Below are positions 18,203-27,519 of a DNA stretch of 64,000 bases, one piece after another; the first letter of the stretch is position 1, and each line of letters starts with the position of its first letter. The position numbers and the translations under genes are program-made. Origin of the DNA: Novosphingopyxis sp965218915 (GTDB taxonomy: Bacteria; Pseudomonadota; Alphaproteobacteria; Sphingomonadales; Sphingomonadaceae); NCBI RefSeq assembly GCF_965218915.1, contig NZ_OZ244708.1:2046001-2110000 (forward strand), written 5' to 3'. Below the pieces are notes generated by a model. It did no database searches. It was not told where the DNA came from and saw only the letters and a program-made list of their open reading frames with translations.

Positions 18203-19741
18203 TTAAATCGTGCGGTTCTTGTCCTTCCAGTAGGGATTGCGAAGCCGCCTCTTGAACACTTTGCCAGAATCCTCGCGCGGCAATTCGTCGGTCAGCACGA
18301 TCCGGCGCGGGATCTTGTACCCGGCAAGGTTTGCACGCAGCCGCGTGACGATCGCATCTTCGTCGATTGCGACCCCGGGGCGCGGCTGGATATAGGCGCA
18401 GACCTTCTCTCCGAACTCGTCATCAGGGATACCAAACACGGCGCAATCGACGATCGCGTCGTTCTTCAGCAATTCGGCTTCGATCTCTGCAGGATAGATG
18501 TTCGTGCCGCCCGAAATAATCATTTCGGACGACCGCGAACAAAGGTAGAGATAGCCGTCGTCATCAAGATAGCCGACGTCGCCCAGCGAGATCAGCCCGT
18601 GCCGTTCAGCCCTGGCGCGCTTTTCTGGGTCGTTGTGATAGGAAAAGTTCGGAAAGCCAAAATTGCGACACAGGATCTCGCCGGTTTCGCCCGTCGGCTG
18701 CGGCTCGTCGTTTTCATCAACGATTTCGATCTTCACATGTTCGAGCGCCTTGCCCACCGTGCCGGGGTGGTCGAGCCATTCCTGCGCGTCGCAATAGGTA
18801 ATGACACCGACCTCGGTCGAACCGTAGTGCTCGCTGACGATCAGGCCGAGCCAGTCGATCATATCGCGCTTCACCGGGGCCGGACAAGGCGCGCCCGCGT
18901 GCATAACGAATTTCAGGCTCGACAGGTCGTACCGCTTGCGCACCGCTTCGGGCAGCCGCAAAAGGCGTACAAACATCGTCGGCACCAGAAGTGCGTGGGT
19001 GATGCGGTATTCCTCGATATGGGCGAGCACCTGTTCGGCATCGAACTTCGTCTCGATGACGAGGTTCACGCCCATCGGGACCAGCGCCTGGGCCCAACCG
19101 TTGGGCGTGCCGTGGTAAAGCGGCGCAGCCATGAGCGCCGTCGCCTCCTCCGGCCGGTCGAGATAGGGTGCCATGCCGGTAATCGTCAGGAACATCTCAA
19201 AAGAGGATTTGCCGATAGGCTCGCTCGGCGGTTCGCGCATGACGCCGCGCGGGCGGCCGGTGGTGCCAGACGTGTACATCATTGCCCCGCGATTGGCGAA
19301 AGGCGGCTCCTCGATCGCCGCGTTCGATTCTATCCAGTCGGGCCAAAGCAGAACTTCGTCGGCAACCGCCTCCTTCTCTGCCCCATAACGATCGAGCAAC
19401 TCCTCCGGTGTCGGCACGACGACGACCTCGACGCCCGCGGGAAGGTGCGACTGCATCGCCGCAAAAAGATCGCCATGAGCGATCAGCACCTTGGCGCCCG
19501 AATCCTCGATGATAAAAGCCGCTTCGGATGGCGATGCGTGCCAGTTTACCGGGACCGGGTAGGCACCGATGCGGCCCGCCGCCTGGGATGCTTCCAGAAA
19601 AGGGAAGTCGTTGCGCAACAGCAGCGCGATGACGTCACCGGGCTCGACTCCCATCATGCGCAGGCCCGATGCCGCCCGGGCGGCATTGGCCATGATGGTC
19701 TTGCCGTCGCTTTCGCTGCTGCCGATCTTCACGAAATTCAT
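18203..19741 (-). CDS. AMP-binding acyl-CoA ligase
   Basis: 512 aa. The P-loop-like adenylation motif YTSGTTGRPRGVM, the acidic motif LISLGDVGYLDDDGYLYLCS, and the C-terminal lysine region (ELPREDSGKVFKRRLRNPY) show a full acyl-CoA synthetase of the ANL superfamily. Lacking a signal peptide, it acts in the cytoplasm to activate a carboxylic acid with CoA. It ends the run of genes after the cyclase gene, with 17 nt between them. Confidence 0.92.
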   Translation of the reverse strand: MNFVKIGSSESDGKTIMANAARAASGLRMMGVEPGDVIALLLRNDFPFLEASQAAGRIGAYPVPVNWHASPSEAAFIIEDSGAKVLIAHGDLFAAMQSHLPAGVEVVVVPTPEELLDRYGAEKEAVADEVLLWPDWIESNAAIEEPPFANRGAMMYTSGTTGRPRGVMREPPSEPIGKSSFEMFLTITGMAPYLDRPEEATALMAAPLYHGTPNGWAQALVPMGVNLVIETKFDAEQVLAHIEEYRITHALLVPTMFVRLLRLPEAVRKRYDLSSLKFVMHAGAPCPAPVKRDMIDWLGLIVSEHYGSTEVGVITYCDAQEWLDHPGTVGKALEHVKIEIVDENDEPQPTGETGEILCRNFGFPNFSYHNDPEKRARAERHGLISLGDVGYLDDDGYLYLCSRSSEMIISGGTNIYPAEIEAELLKNDAIVDCAVFGIPDDEFGEKVCAYIQPRPGVAIDEDAIVTRLRANLAGYKIPRRIVLTDELPREDSGKVFKRRLRNPYWKDKNRTI

Positions 19742-19757
19742 GGGTTTGGGTCCGCAC

Positions 19758-20738
19758 TTACTTGATGACGATGGGGTTTACCGGCGCGCCCGATCCGCCT
19801 TTGACCTTGAGCGGAGCGGCCGTGTAGAGGAAGCTGTACTGCCCGTCCGCAGCGCAATCCTCGGCCAGAGCGTCGAGCGAGGCGATCTCGGTGAACAGCA
19901 CGCCCAGATTGCGCATGAGCGCGATGTGCAAGGGCAGGAAGGAGCCGTTGTTAGGGTCGAGCGACACTTCGTTCGCGATCGTGTCGGTGACGAGGTTGGG
20001 GATCTCCATGTCCGCGAACCATTGCACTAATTCGGGCGAATAGGTGAGACCGGGTTCGTTGAAGTCGGCGTAGAACTCTTCGGGTTCCATCCGGTAATAC
20101 GACCCGACCCAGCCGGTTCGCATCAGCAGGACGTCGCGCTTCTCGATCGTGATCCCCTGCGCGTCTGCAACCGCCATGAGATCTTCGTGGGTGACCGTTT
20201 CCCCGCGTTCGAGCCGCTCCTTGCCGCGATGGCGCGCGATGTCGAGCAGCACGCCGCGCCCGACGACCCCGCGCTCGGCAATGGGGTAGACGTCGGCCTT
20301 GGTCATTTTTTGCCCCGTCGTGCGGGCATCGTATCCGTTATAAAGCTCATCCTCGATCCAGGCATGGCCGAGCGCGTCGTATTGCGTCGATCCTTGCAGA
20401 TACATAATGATCATGTCGTCGGAATATTCGGACCCGCCGGGCGCTGCCGGTCCGCGCCCACAATAATAATCGCCCTTGTCGAGGATGTTGTGATGGATCG
20501 CCGGGCCGCGGGCCGATCCGGGCCACAGGATGTCACCCTTTTCATGACCGATAGGGATTTGCAGGGTGAAGGTCTTGCCCTGCCTCGCCTCGCTCACTCC
20601 GCGCAGAACTTCTGCCGCGTCAAGATAATTGAGCGATCCGATCTCGTCGTCGTCACCCCACTTTCCCCAGTTCTTGGGCGAGTCCCTGAGAATGGCGGCA
20701 AGGCTGCCGTCGTCGTCGTGATTGTGATGGCTGCCCAT
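19758..20738 (-). CDS. cyclase family (kynurenine formamidase-like) hydrolase
   Basis: 326 aa from MGSHHNHDDD. It matches the cyclase family PF04199: an STQYDALGHAW segment corresponds to the metal-binding HxGTHxDxxxH motif, with partial loss of the first histidine. Members hydrolyse amides, esters or lactones, or act as isomerases, using metal ions. Following the Baeyer-Villiger enzyme, lactone or ester opening would be logical, but this is inference. Its start was chosen because the frame upstream overlaps the receptor gene. Confidence 0.8.
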   Translation of the reverse strand: MGSHHNHDDDGSLAAILRDSPKNWGKWGDDDEIGSLNYLDAAEVLRGVSEARQGKTFTLQIPIGHEKGDILWPGSARGPAIHHNILDKGDYYCGRGPAAPGGSEYSDDMIIMYLQGSTQYDALGHAWIEDELYNGYDARTTGQKMTKADVYPIAERGVVGRGVLLDIARHRGKERLERGETVTHEDLMAVADAQGITIEKRDVLLMRTGWVGSYYRMEPEEFYADFNEPGLTYSPELVQWFADMEIPNLVTDTIANEVSLDPNNGSFLPLHIALMRNLGVLFTEIASLDALAEDCAADGQYSFLYTAAPLKVKGGSGAPVNPIVIK

Positions 20739-20835
20739 GGCGTTTCTCCTGCAAAAGTTGTCGCTGCCCCACCCCTGTTGCGCGACCCCGCAACGTTGTG
20801 CCGCGCGTCCGTCGGGACGCGCGGTCGGGGATTGG

Positions 20836-23100
20836 TTAAAAACGGAATTCCACGCGCGCGCCATAAGTGCGCGGCGGACCAGCGTTGCCGTAGACATAGC
20901 CGCCCGCGAAGGGGGCCTGCTGTCCGGCCGACTGGAGATAGGTCTTGTCGGTGATGTTCTTGATGAACAGGCCGAACGTCCAGTCTCCGTTGGTGGGCTC
21001 GAAATTTGCGTAGGCATCGAACAGTTCGTACGGGCTTTGCGAGAATGGCTCGGTGTTAAACGGGGTGTAGTAGGTGCGTCCCACCATGTGCGCCTCGCCG
21101 CGCAGCGACAGGTCGCCCGCCTGCATCGGGAATTTCTTTTCGATCGCGGCGTTGATGGTGTAACTCGGCGCCTGCGTCAGATGGTTGCCCTTCAGATCGA
21201 GAGGCGCACCGCCGTTCAGCGTCGGTCGGGTCGGGTCGATGGCGGAAAACACCACGTATTCGGAGTGAAGCCAGCCCGCATCGAGGCTGAGTTCGAGATT
21301 CTCAACCGGAACGGCGATGATCGAGGCCTCTATACCGTAGAGCTTGGCCTCGCCCGCGCTCTTGACCTCGGTGATCGCCGCGCCATCGCGTTCGGTCACG
21401 AACTGCACCTGCAGATTCGAATAATCATAGTAGAACGCCGACAGGTTGGTGCGCAGTGCGCCGCCCAGCCAGTCTGCCTTCAACCCAACTTCGTAGTCGG
21501 TCAGCTTCTGCGGCTCGAACGCGGGCGAAACCGTGCCTATCGAAAAGCCGCCCGATTTGAAACCGCGCGAATAAGTCGCGTACAGGTGCATGCGCTCGGT
21601 CGGTTCGAAGCGCAGCGTGACTTTGGGAGTAAATGCGCTGCTGCTGACCTTGTCGAACGGGATGAATTGCTCGTAAGGAGGCAATTCGCCCTCGACATAG
21701 GGCGCGAACGAGAAGGCGAACCCTTCGTCGAATTTGGTCTTCTTCTCCCAGCTGTAACGCGCGCCGACATCGATCCCGAACTGCGGCGAAAATTCGTAGC
21801 CGACCTGCCCGAAGATTGCGGCGGCCTTCGTTTTGAGCATGCCGCCAATCGCATATCCGGCGATACGATAGTTCGGCACCACGCCGAATATCTGGGAGGC
21901 GTAATCGTCGCTCGCGATCAGATCCTGGTTTTCCTTGAAATAATAGGCACCAAGGACATATTCCAGATCGCCCGCATCGCCACTCAGCCTCAACTCCTCG
22001 CTGAACTGGTCGGCTTTTTCAGCCTGGCGATAGTGGCCGCCGCCGGCATTGGTCGACGTCTGTTCCCACTGCGAATAATAGTCGGTGTTGCGGTATCCGG
22101 TGATCGAGGTCAGGATGATGTTATCGCTCAGATCGAGATTGGCCTCGGCCGTCAGGCTCCAGTCGTCCTTTTTCGTTCCGCTGGGAAACAGCGACGTCGT
22201 ATCGCGGAACGGGTTGTCCGCAATCACACCGCCGAACTGCACGTCGACATTCGGCAATCCGTTGTCGCCGATGCGGATGTAGTTGAACGTGCCCGAATAG
22301 TCGTCCTGATGGAAGTAATCGCCCGACAACACGACGGAAAACACATCCAATGGCTCAATCTTCAGCTTGGCGCGGATCGCTTTGGTGTGCTGGTTGTCGA
22401 GGGGAAGGTTATTGCCCTGCTCGCCGTATCCCCCGCGATCGCTGGTCGCGAATGCCAGACGCGCGGAAACACCGTCGGTCAAAGGCCCGCTGATCGCGGC
22501 GGCCGTCTCTACGCTGCCGTAGTTGCCGACCGATACATTCGCATAACCGCTGAGGTAATCGGTAGGGTTGCGCGTAATGACGTTGATCGCTCCGCCCGTG
22601 GCGTTCCGGCCATAGAGGGTTCCCTGCGGACCGCGCACGACTTCGAGGCGTTCGACATCGAAAAAGCTGTCGGTGGTCGCGGTCGGACGGGAAACGTAGA
22701 CGCCGTCGACATGATAGGCGACGTTCGCCTCGCCGCCGGGCTGCGTGAATTCGATGCCGATACCGCGGATGGTGATGTGGGCGACGCCGTTCGCGGTGTT
22801 GATCTGCACGTTGGGCACCAGCCCGTTGAGCTGGTTGATGTTCGTCACCTGCTTTTGCGCCAGTTCATCGCCGGTCACCGCGCTAATCGACAGCGGCGTT
22901 TCCTGCAGAGTTTCGGACCGCTTTTGCGCGGTGACGATGATCTCGCCGATGGGGTCATCGGGCTCGCTGGTGCCCGGCAGAGCCGGACCGTCATCGTCTT
23001 GCAGCGCCGTGTCCTGCGCCATGGCCGGGTTCGGAAACGCGACCGCCATCGCGGGAACAAGGACAACCGGCCCGACGGCATTCAGAAACTTGGCTTTCAC
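20836..23100 (-). CDS. TonB-dependent outer membrane receptor
   Basis: 754 aa. A signal peptide ends in AMAQ near residue 29, then EIIVTAQKRSETLQETPLS begins the plug domain, with VVRGPQGTLYGRNATGGAIN as the conserved plug core. The beta-barrel ends in EFRF, the usual C-terminal aromatic. Sphingomonads encode many such receptors of the SusC-less iron-complex/nutrient type; position at the head of the catabolic genes suggests uptake of the hydrophobic substrate. Confidence 0.94.
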   Translation of the reverse strand: MKAKFLNAVGPVVLVPAMAVAFPNPAMAQDTALQDDDGPALPGTSEPDDPIGEIIVTAQKRSETLQETPLSISAVTGDELAQKQVTNINQLNGLVPNVQINTANGVAHITIRGIGIEFTQPGGEANVAYHVDGVYVSRPTATTDSFFDVERLEVVRGPQGTLYGRNATGGAINVITRNPTDYLSGYANVSVGNYGSVETAAAISGPLTDGVSARLAFATSDRGGYGEQGNNLPLDNQHTKAIRAKLKIEPLDVFSVVLSGDYFHQDDYSGTFNYIRIGDNGLPNVDVQFGGVIADNPFRDTTSLFPSGTKKDDWSLTAEANLDLSDNIILTSITGYRNTDYYSQWEQTSTNAGGGHYRQAEKADQFSEELRLSGDAGDLEYVLGAYYFKENQDLIASDDYASQIFGVVPNYRIAGYAIGGMLKTKAAAIFGQVGYEFSPQFGIDVGARYSWEKKTKFDEGFAFSFAPYVEGELPPYEQFIPFDKVSSSAFTPKVTLRFEPTERMHLYATYSRGFKSGGFSIGTVSPAFEPQKLTDYEVGLKADWLGGALRTNLSAFYYDYSNLQVQFVTERDGAAITEVKSAGEAKLYGIEASIIAVPVENLELSLDAGWLHSEYVVFSAIDPTRPTLNGGAPLDLKGNHLTQAPSYTINAAIEKKFPMQAGDLSLRGEAHMVGRTYYTPFNTEPFSQSPYELFDAYANFEPTNGDWTFGLFIKNITDKTYLQSAGQQAPFAGGYVYGNAGPPRTYGARVEFRF

Positions 23101-23256
23101 GTCCTTCTCCCTCGGCCTCAGTCCAGGACTGATAATTTTCTGATCGTTTAAATACCGTCACGATCGTGCCGAAACCATACCCCCAGATCGGGGGGCAATA
23201 ATAAGGGGTAGCGTTCCTAGAAACTTTTTATGCCAGGGCAATGATGATCCTGCGAA

Positions 23257-23476
23257 TGGTGCGGCGAGGACAGCATTGCCGAACTGTGCTGCAAGGACGG
23301 CATTGCTCAAAGCTTGTACTGCACTTGGTCGAACGAGTTCACGGAAGCGGGCAAGCGCCGCCTGGCTGGTGATACGGCACGAACCGCGACAACCGGCGAG
23401 GTTCAGAATCCGCGCGTCGTCGAGATGGCGCTGAATTACAGCGAGCTGTCATCGCGCGAACTGGCGGTGCGCTTCT
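23257..23476 (+). pseudogene. IS3-family transposase remnant
   Basis: The frame reads GEDSIAELC, KDGIAQSLYCTWSNEF and EAGKRRLAGDTARTATTGEV, which is the HTH part of an IS3-family OrfA transposase. It is joined directly to EMALNYSELSSRELAVRF, a segment of OrfB (ALD.PELSPRELAVRF). The intervening OrfA coiled coil and OrfB start are missing, so an internal deletion has fused the two. No inverted repeats were identified. Confidence 0.65.
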
Positions 23477-23796
23477 GCTTCGGCGCACCGCACTCGCTCA
23501 GCTGGCGACCCCCCAGTCCGAATCTCCAGAGGGCGGCGCCCGAGGGCCGCAGTTGAAGAATGTCTGCATCGATCATCTCGTCAAAAGCTATCCCCGCGCC
23601 TTCCAAACCCACGACGAGGAGCTAGTGCGCTTGGGAGCAAGCGCTTGCGCCTGCCACTCGCAAAGCTGACCGACATTTTGGTCGAAACCTCAACGCACCC
23701 GCCGCTCGTCGCCGAACTCGCGGCGCTCTGCCGTCGCAGGTTATTATGAACGAAGGGCGGCTTCTGAGTTTTGCGATTGTCGTCGCCAGCGTCAGA
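23477..23796. other. gene-poor debris
   Basis: About 320 bases without a convincing frame or RNA. It lies between two pseudogenes and is probably decayed mobile-element DNA; I recognise nothing specific in it. Confidence 0.4.
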
Positions 23797-24180
23797 AACT
23801 GAGCGCGAAGCCGTCCTTACCCGGACGCGTTCCCAGCGGGCCGCGACGATCGACGACGGTAATTCGTAGAGCCTTGGCCTTGACGACGAGCCGTTCGAGA
23901 ACGCCAGCTGTTGGATCCCGCGACGTTCGGCCCAGGAGGCCGCCAGACGATTGGCACCCTTGGTATCGCCGCCATGGCGAGCACCATGTCGGGAACGTTG
24001 CAGTGGGCTTCACCCTCGAGCTGGAATAGGGCTTCCAGGATGATCCGGTCTCGTGGAGATAAAGCGACGCCGCGGTTTCGCGCATGCCTTCGAACGCGAT
24101 CATGCTGGCTTCGGCGGCTTGTGCGCGTTCGGTCTGCTTGGCGCGAGACTGAGACCTGCTCGCCTGCGTCAAACTTGAGG
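23797..24180 (-). pseudogene. DUF2493-like gene remnant
   Basis: At 24029-24139 the frame reads AEASMIAFEGMRETAASLYL, followed by HETGSSWKP, resembling the middle of DUF2493 proteins, which are common on sphingomonad plasmids and integrative elements. Downstream the similarity jumps frames (MVLAMAAIPRVPIVW in another frame, then LVVKAKALRITVVD). No intact start exists. It is therefore a multiply frameshifted fragment. Confidence 0.4.
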
Positions 24181-24197
24181 CAATGAGACCGGACCGA

Positions 24198-24929
24198 TCA
24201 TCCCACGCCGGGCAGGCCGAATTCTTCGGCAGTAAAGGCATAAACACCGCCGCCCGGAAACGCCGCGATGGCGCTGAGACGTCCCTGTTCGAGCCGGAAA
24301 TGCCAGGTCTGACCGAGCGCTGGGTTGGCGGTCGCAAAGCCCGCCGGATCGAGCAATGCGGCATTGTATCCGCCCGCAAGATCGCGCACCGAATACGAGC
24401 GGATCAATTGAACGTCCGCTGCTCGCGCGGCCGAGGCAAGGTCCTGGCAGGCCGAATAGTCCGCCGGATGCATCCAGTCGGCTTCCCGCGCATCGAACGG
24501 CGGCCGGGTCAGATCGAGCGCACGGGAGACGGTAACCCCGACATGAAAGCTCAGATGCTCGCTGGTGCGATTGCCCGGCGTGAAATCCGGCGAGCGGCTG
24601 TAGAAGCGTAGCCGCCAATAGGCGGTCTCGGCAATGGCGGTGGCTTCGGTCTCGCTCGCGTAGAATATACCGGGTCGCTCATGGGCCTTGCGAAAGCGGC
24701 TGGCGATCTTGTGACCGTAGCGAAATGGGGAACCGAGCAAATAGTGCAGCTCGCGCGCGGCTTTGGGCAAATCGGGCTTGGCTTCCTCGGCCAGCTCCTC
24801 GAGCCGGGCTTGGTCGGCGAGGTCATCGGCTAGTCGGTTGGTCGAGATGCGATGCTGCGCTTCGACCACGCGCCAGACGGTGCCGCGATACCGGCGCCGT
24901 TCAGACGCGAGCGCGGTGGGCGTCCACAT
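24198..24929 (-). CDS. RES domain toxin
   Basis: 243 aa. The segments GTVWRVVEAQHR, RYGHKIASRF, RPGIFYASETEATAIAETAY and GGYNAALLDPAG carry the Arg, Glu and Ser pattern that gives the RES family its name. Family members are NAD+-degrading toxins neutralised by an Xre-type antitoxin. The gene overlaps the antitoxin by 29 nt and is downstream of it, the standard order for Xre-RES pairs. It is longer than minimal RES proteins (about 150-160 aa), with an extra N-terminal helical part. Confidence 0.82.
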   Translation of the reverse strand: MWTPTALASERRRYRGTVWRVVEAQHRISTNRLADDLADQARLEELAEEAKPDLPKAARELHYLLGSPFRYGHKIASRFRKAHERPGIFYASETEATAIAETAYWRLRFYSRSPDFTPGNRTSEHLSFHVGVTVSRALDLTRPPFDAREADWMHPADYSACQDLASAARAADVQLIRSYSVRDLAGGYNAALLDPAGFATANPALGQTWHFRLEQGRLSAIAAFPGGGVYAFTAEEFGLPGVG

Positions 24930-25278
24930 AGTCGCAAACCGTCATGAGGCCCTTGAAGCTTTCGATCAGATCGATCGGCCGGGCACCGAGATCGAGATTG
25001 CGCGCGCCAAGCCAGGAACGCGCCGCCTCGTCATCACTGCCCAGTAGCGCATCAAGCCCCCGGAACAGCCGCAACAAAAACTGGCCCGCCTCGAACGATT
25101 TGGAGGCAGTATCGAGCCCGGTTTTTCCCGAACGCAGGCGCGAGATCGTCGCGGCCGACAGGCCGAGGATGGACCCGAGTTTGGTATTGCTCAGTCCCCA
25201 ATATTCCGCGATTTTGCCGATGGCGGTCGTCAGGATCCGACTGTCGTCGGCGCGGGCTTCGCTGGGTATCGTGGCCAT
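24901..25278 (-). CDS. MbcA/ParS/Xre antitoxin
   Basis: 125 aa. An N-terminal helix-turn-helix (WGLSNTKLGSILGLSAATIS) is followed by a C-terminal DUF2384-type toxin-binding domain ending in ARSWLGARNLDLGARPIDLI, a segment diagnostic of this antitoxin family. Probably represses its own operon as well. The AT-rich stretch at 25285-25325, with TATATATATT, would hold the promoter. Confidence 0.85.
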   Translation of the reverse strand: MATIPSEARADDSRILTTAIGKIAEYWGLSNTKLGSILGLSAATISRLRSGKTGLDTASKSFEAGQFLLRLFRGLDALLGSDDEAARSWLGARNLDLGARPIDLIESFKGLMTVCDYVDAHRARV

Positions 25279-25345
25279 AACAATCCTTTCATTTGGATGA
25301 TATATATATTATCCATTCAAATGAACAGAAAAATCTCATAGCGAG

Positions 25346-25711
25346 CTATGCCGACATCGCTCGGTAGATCGCCTCTCTATTCGAGAACCGTTCTACGCGG
25401 CGATAGTGGGGAAAAATCTTCAGCAACCGCGCCCCGATCAGCGACAGCCAATGTCGCGCGCGGCCGGAGCGCGGGGTTTCTGCATCAAAATTCCAATAGC
25501 GCCCGTCATCGCGTCCGACGATACAGATCGCGGCCAAACCGCCGTAGATCGATATTCCGAAATCGGCACAGGCGTTACGCAGCAAGATACGATCCTCGCG
25601 GCCGCGCCAGCCTTCATGCGGTTCGAGCGATGGGAACGCTTCACGCGCCGTGGCGGCAATGTCATGGGCCCAATCTTGGAGCCCCAGCCTCAGCCGCTTG
25701 CAAACTGCCTG
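25346..25711 (-). pseudogene. hypothetical protein, 5' truncated
   Basis: The frame is open from the stop at 25712 to 25346 but has no ATG; the only start-like codon, TTG at 25585, would give 79 aa. The upstream frame reads well as protein (DIAATAREAFPSLEPHEGWR, GREDRILLRNACADFGISIY), so an N-terminal part is missing. I do not recognise a named family. Located next to other mobile-element debris. Confidence 0.45.
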
Positions 25712-25914
25712 TCAGGAGGAGGCTCAGGCAGCCTGGTCGGCTATCTCGTTTTGGATATCGCCGGATGCTTCGGTTTCTTCACAGCTGTCCGATGCGGTCG
25801 ATCCGAACCGCTGCACGCGTCAGATGGGTTTAGGTTGCGAAATGCAATTTTTGCTTGCGCCCTGCTTCTCCCAAGCGGATGATGATCGCCAAGCATGATC
25901 TTTTAGGGGCCGAT

Positions 25915-26523
25915 ATGACCGATCAATTCAGGGACCGGCAGCCGACACGGCGCGCCGTATTGAAGGGCGGGGTTGCCGCGGGCGCCGCGCCGCTGGCGTT
26001 TCAGGGTGCCGCCCATGCGCAGACCGCGCCCGCCGCGCCGACGGTGCAGAGACGCGACGTGAAGCTGACCGTCAACGGACAGGAGCGCGCGCTCACTATC
26101 GACACGCGCACCACCTTGCTCGACGCGCTGCGAGGCGGGCTGGAGCTGACCGGCAGCAAGAAGGGCTGCGATCATGGCCAATGCGGCGCCTGCACCGTCC
26201 ATGTGAACGGCGCGCGCGTGCTGGGCTGCCTGACGCTCGCCGCCACGGTCGAAGGCCAGGACATCACCACCATCGAGGGGCTGGCCGGGGACGGCGATGC
26301 GCTGCATCCGATGCAGCAGGCGTTCGTCGATAACGACGCGTTCCAGTGCGGTTACTGCACGCCGGGCCAGATCATGAGCGCGATCGCCTGCGTGCGCGAG
26401 GGCCATGCCGATAGCGATGCCGAAATCCGCGAATATATGAGCGGCAATCTGTGCCGCTGCGCCGCCTATCCCAATATCGTCGCCGCCGTCCGACAGGCCG
26501 CGCCCAAGATCGGGAGAAGCTGA
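25915..26523 (+). CDS. paoA: periplasmic aldehyde oxidoreductase, [2Fe-2S] subunit
   Basis: 202 aa from MTDQFRDRQP. A twin-arginine signal (TRRAVLKGG) at the N-terminus indicates Tat export of the folded complex. Two [2Fe-2S] clusters are coordinated by CDHGQCGACTVHVNG plus a later Cys (LGC), and by CGYCTPGQ with NLCRCAAY. It is the small subunit of a xanthine dehydrogenase-family enzyme of the PaoABC type. The stop overlaps the start of paoB (TGATG). Confidence 0.92.
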   Translation: MTDQFRDRQPTRRAVLKGGVAAGAAPLAFQGAAHAQTAPAAPTVQRRDVKLTVNGQERALTIDTRTTLLDALRGGLELTGSKKGCDHGQCGACTVHVNGARVLGCLTLAATVEGQDITTIEGLAGDGDALHPMQQAFVDNDAFQCGYCTPGQIMSAIACVREGHADSDAEIREYMSGNLCRCAAYPNIVAAVRQAAPKIGRS

Positions 26524-27515
26524 TGCGCCCCTTCGATTATCAACGCCCCGCCCGCGCCGCCGAGGCCGTGCAGGCCGCCAGCGCGAGCAGCATGTACCAT
26601 GCCGGCGGCACCACCGTGATCGACCTGATGAAGCTCGACGTGTGGCGGCCCGACCGGCTGATCGACATCAGCGGGCTCAGCGATACCGGTTATGATTTCG
26701 TCCAACGCAAAGACGGGCGGCTGCGCATCGGCGCGCTGACCCGCATGGCCGCGCTGGCCGACAATGCCATGATCCGCAGCGACTATCCGCTGCTGTCGGA
26801 CAGCCTGTGGCTCGCGGCCAGCCCGCAGCTGCGCAACATGGCGCGGCTCGGCGGCAATGTGCTGCAGCGCACCCGCTGCCCCTATTATCGCGACACGAGC
26901 TATGCGCAGTGCAACCGCCGCGATCCGGGCAGCGGCTGCGCGGCGCTCGATGGCGGCGTGACGCGGGGCCATGCTGTGCTGGGCACATCGGACCAGTGCA
27001 TCGCGCTGTATCAGGGCGACTGGGCTCAGGCGCTCATCGCGCTGGACGCGAATGTCGAGCTGCTCGGCAAGGACGGGCCGCGCGCGATCCGCTTCGCCGA
27101 TCTGCACCGGCTGCCCGCCGACAATCCCTCGGCCGAGAACAATCTGCGCACCGGCGATCTGATCACCGCCTTCTCGATCCCCGACAAGACCTGGAAGCGT
27201 AGCAAATATCTCAAGATCCGCGACCGCGAATCCTATGCCTATGCGCTGGCCAGCGCCGCGGTGGCGCTGGACATGGACGGCGATGTGGTGCGCGAGGCGC
27301 GCATCGGCCTTGGCGGCGTAGCCACCGTGCCGTGGCGCGCGAGCGAGGCCGAGGCGGCGCTGAAGGGGCAGAAGTTGGACGAGGCCAGCGCGCTCAACGC
27401 CGCGCAGATCGCCTTTGCCCGCGCCCAATCTACGCAGGACAATGCCTACAAGATCAAGCTGGGCCGCGAGACATTGATCCGTGCGCTCCTCGAAACCGCA
27501 CGGATGGAGGGCTGA
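26523..27515 (+). CDS. paoB: periplasmic aldehyde oxidoreductase, FAD subunit
   Basis: 330 aa. FAD-binding domain of the molybdenum hydroxylase family: YHAGGTTVIDLMKLDVWRP near the start, and SPQLRNMARLGGNVLQRTRC for the flavin. The extra cysteines in CPYYRDTSYAQC and the GSGC 8-9 residues later match the additional [4Fe-4S] site of PaoB. Starts one base inside the paoA stop. Confidence 0.92.
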   Translation: MRPFDYQRPARAAEAVQAASASSMYHAGGTTVIDLMKLDVWRPDRLIDISGLSDTGYDFVQRKDGRLRIGALTRMAALADNAMIRSDYPLLSDSLWLAASPQLRNMARLGGNVLQRTRCPYYRDTSYAQCNRRDPGSGCAALDGGVTRGHAVLGTSDQCIALYQGDWAQALIALDANVELLGKDGPRAIRFADLHRLPADNPSAENNLRTGDLITAFSIPDKTWKRSKYLKIRDRESYAYALASAAVALDMDGDVVREARIGLGGVATVPWRASEAEAALKGQKLDEASALNAAQIAFARAQSTQDNAYKIKLGRETLIRALLETARMEG

Positions 27516-27519
27516 GATC

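Noticed and set aside
20737..23151. Plus-strand open frame of 804 codons
   Set aside because: Antisense to a TonB receptor with signal peptide, plug and barrel end; no conserved motif in the plus frame.
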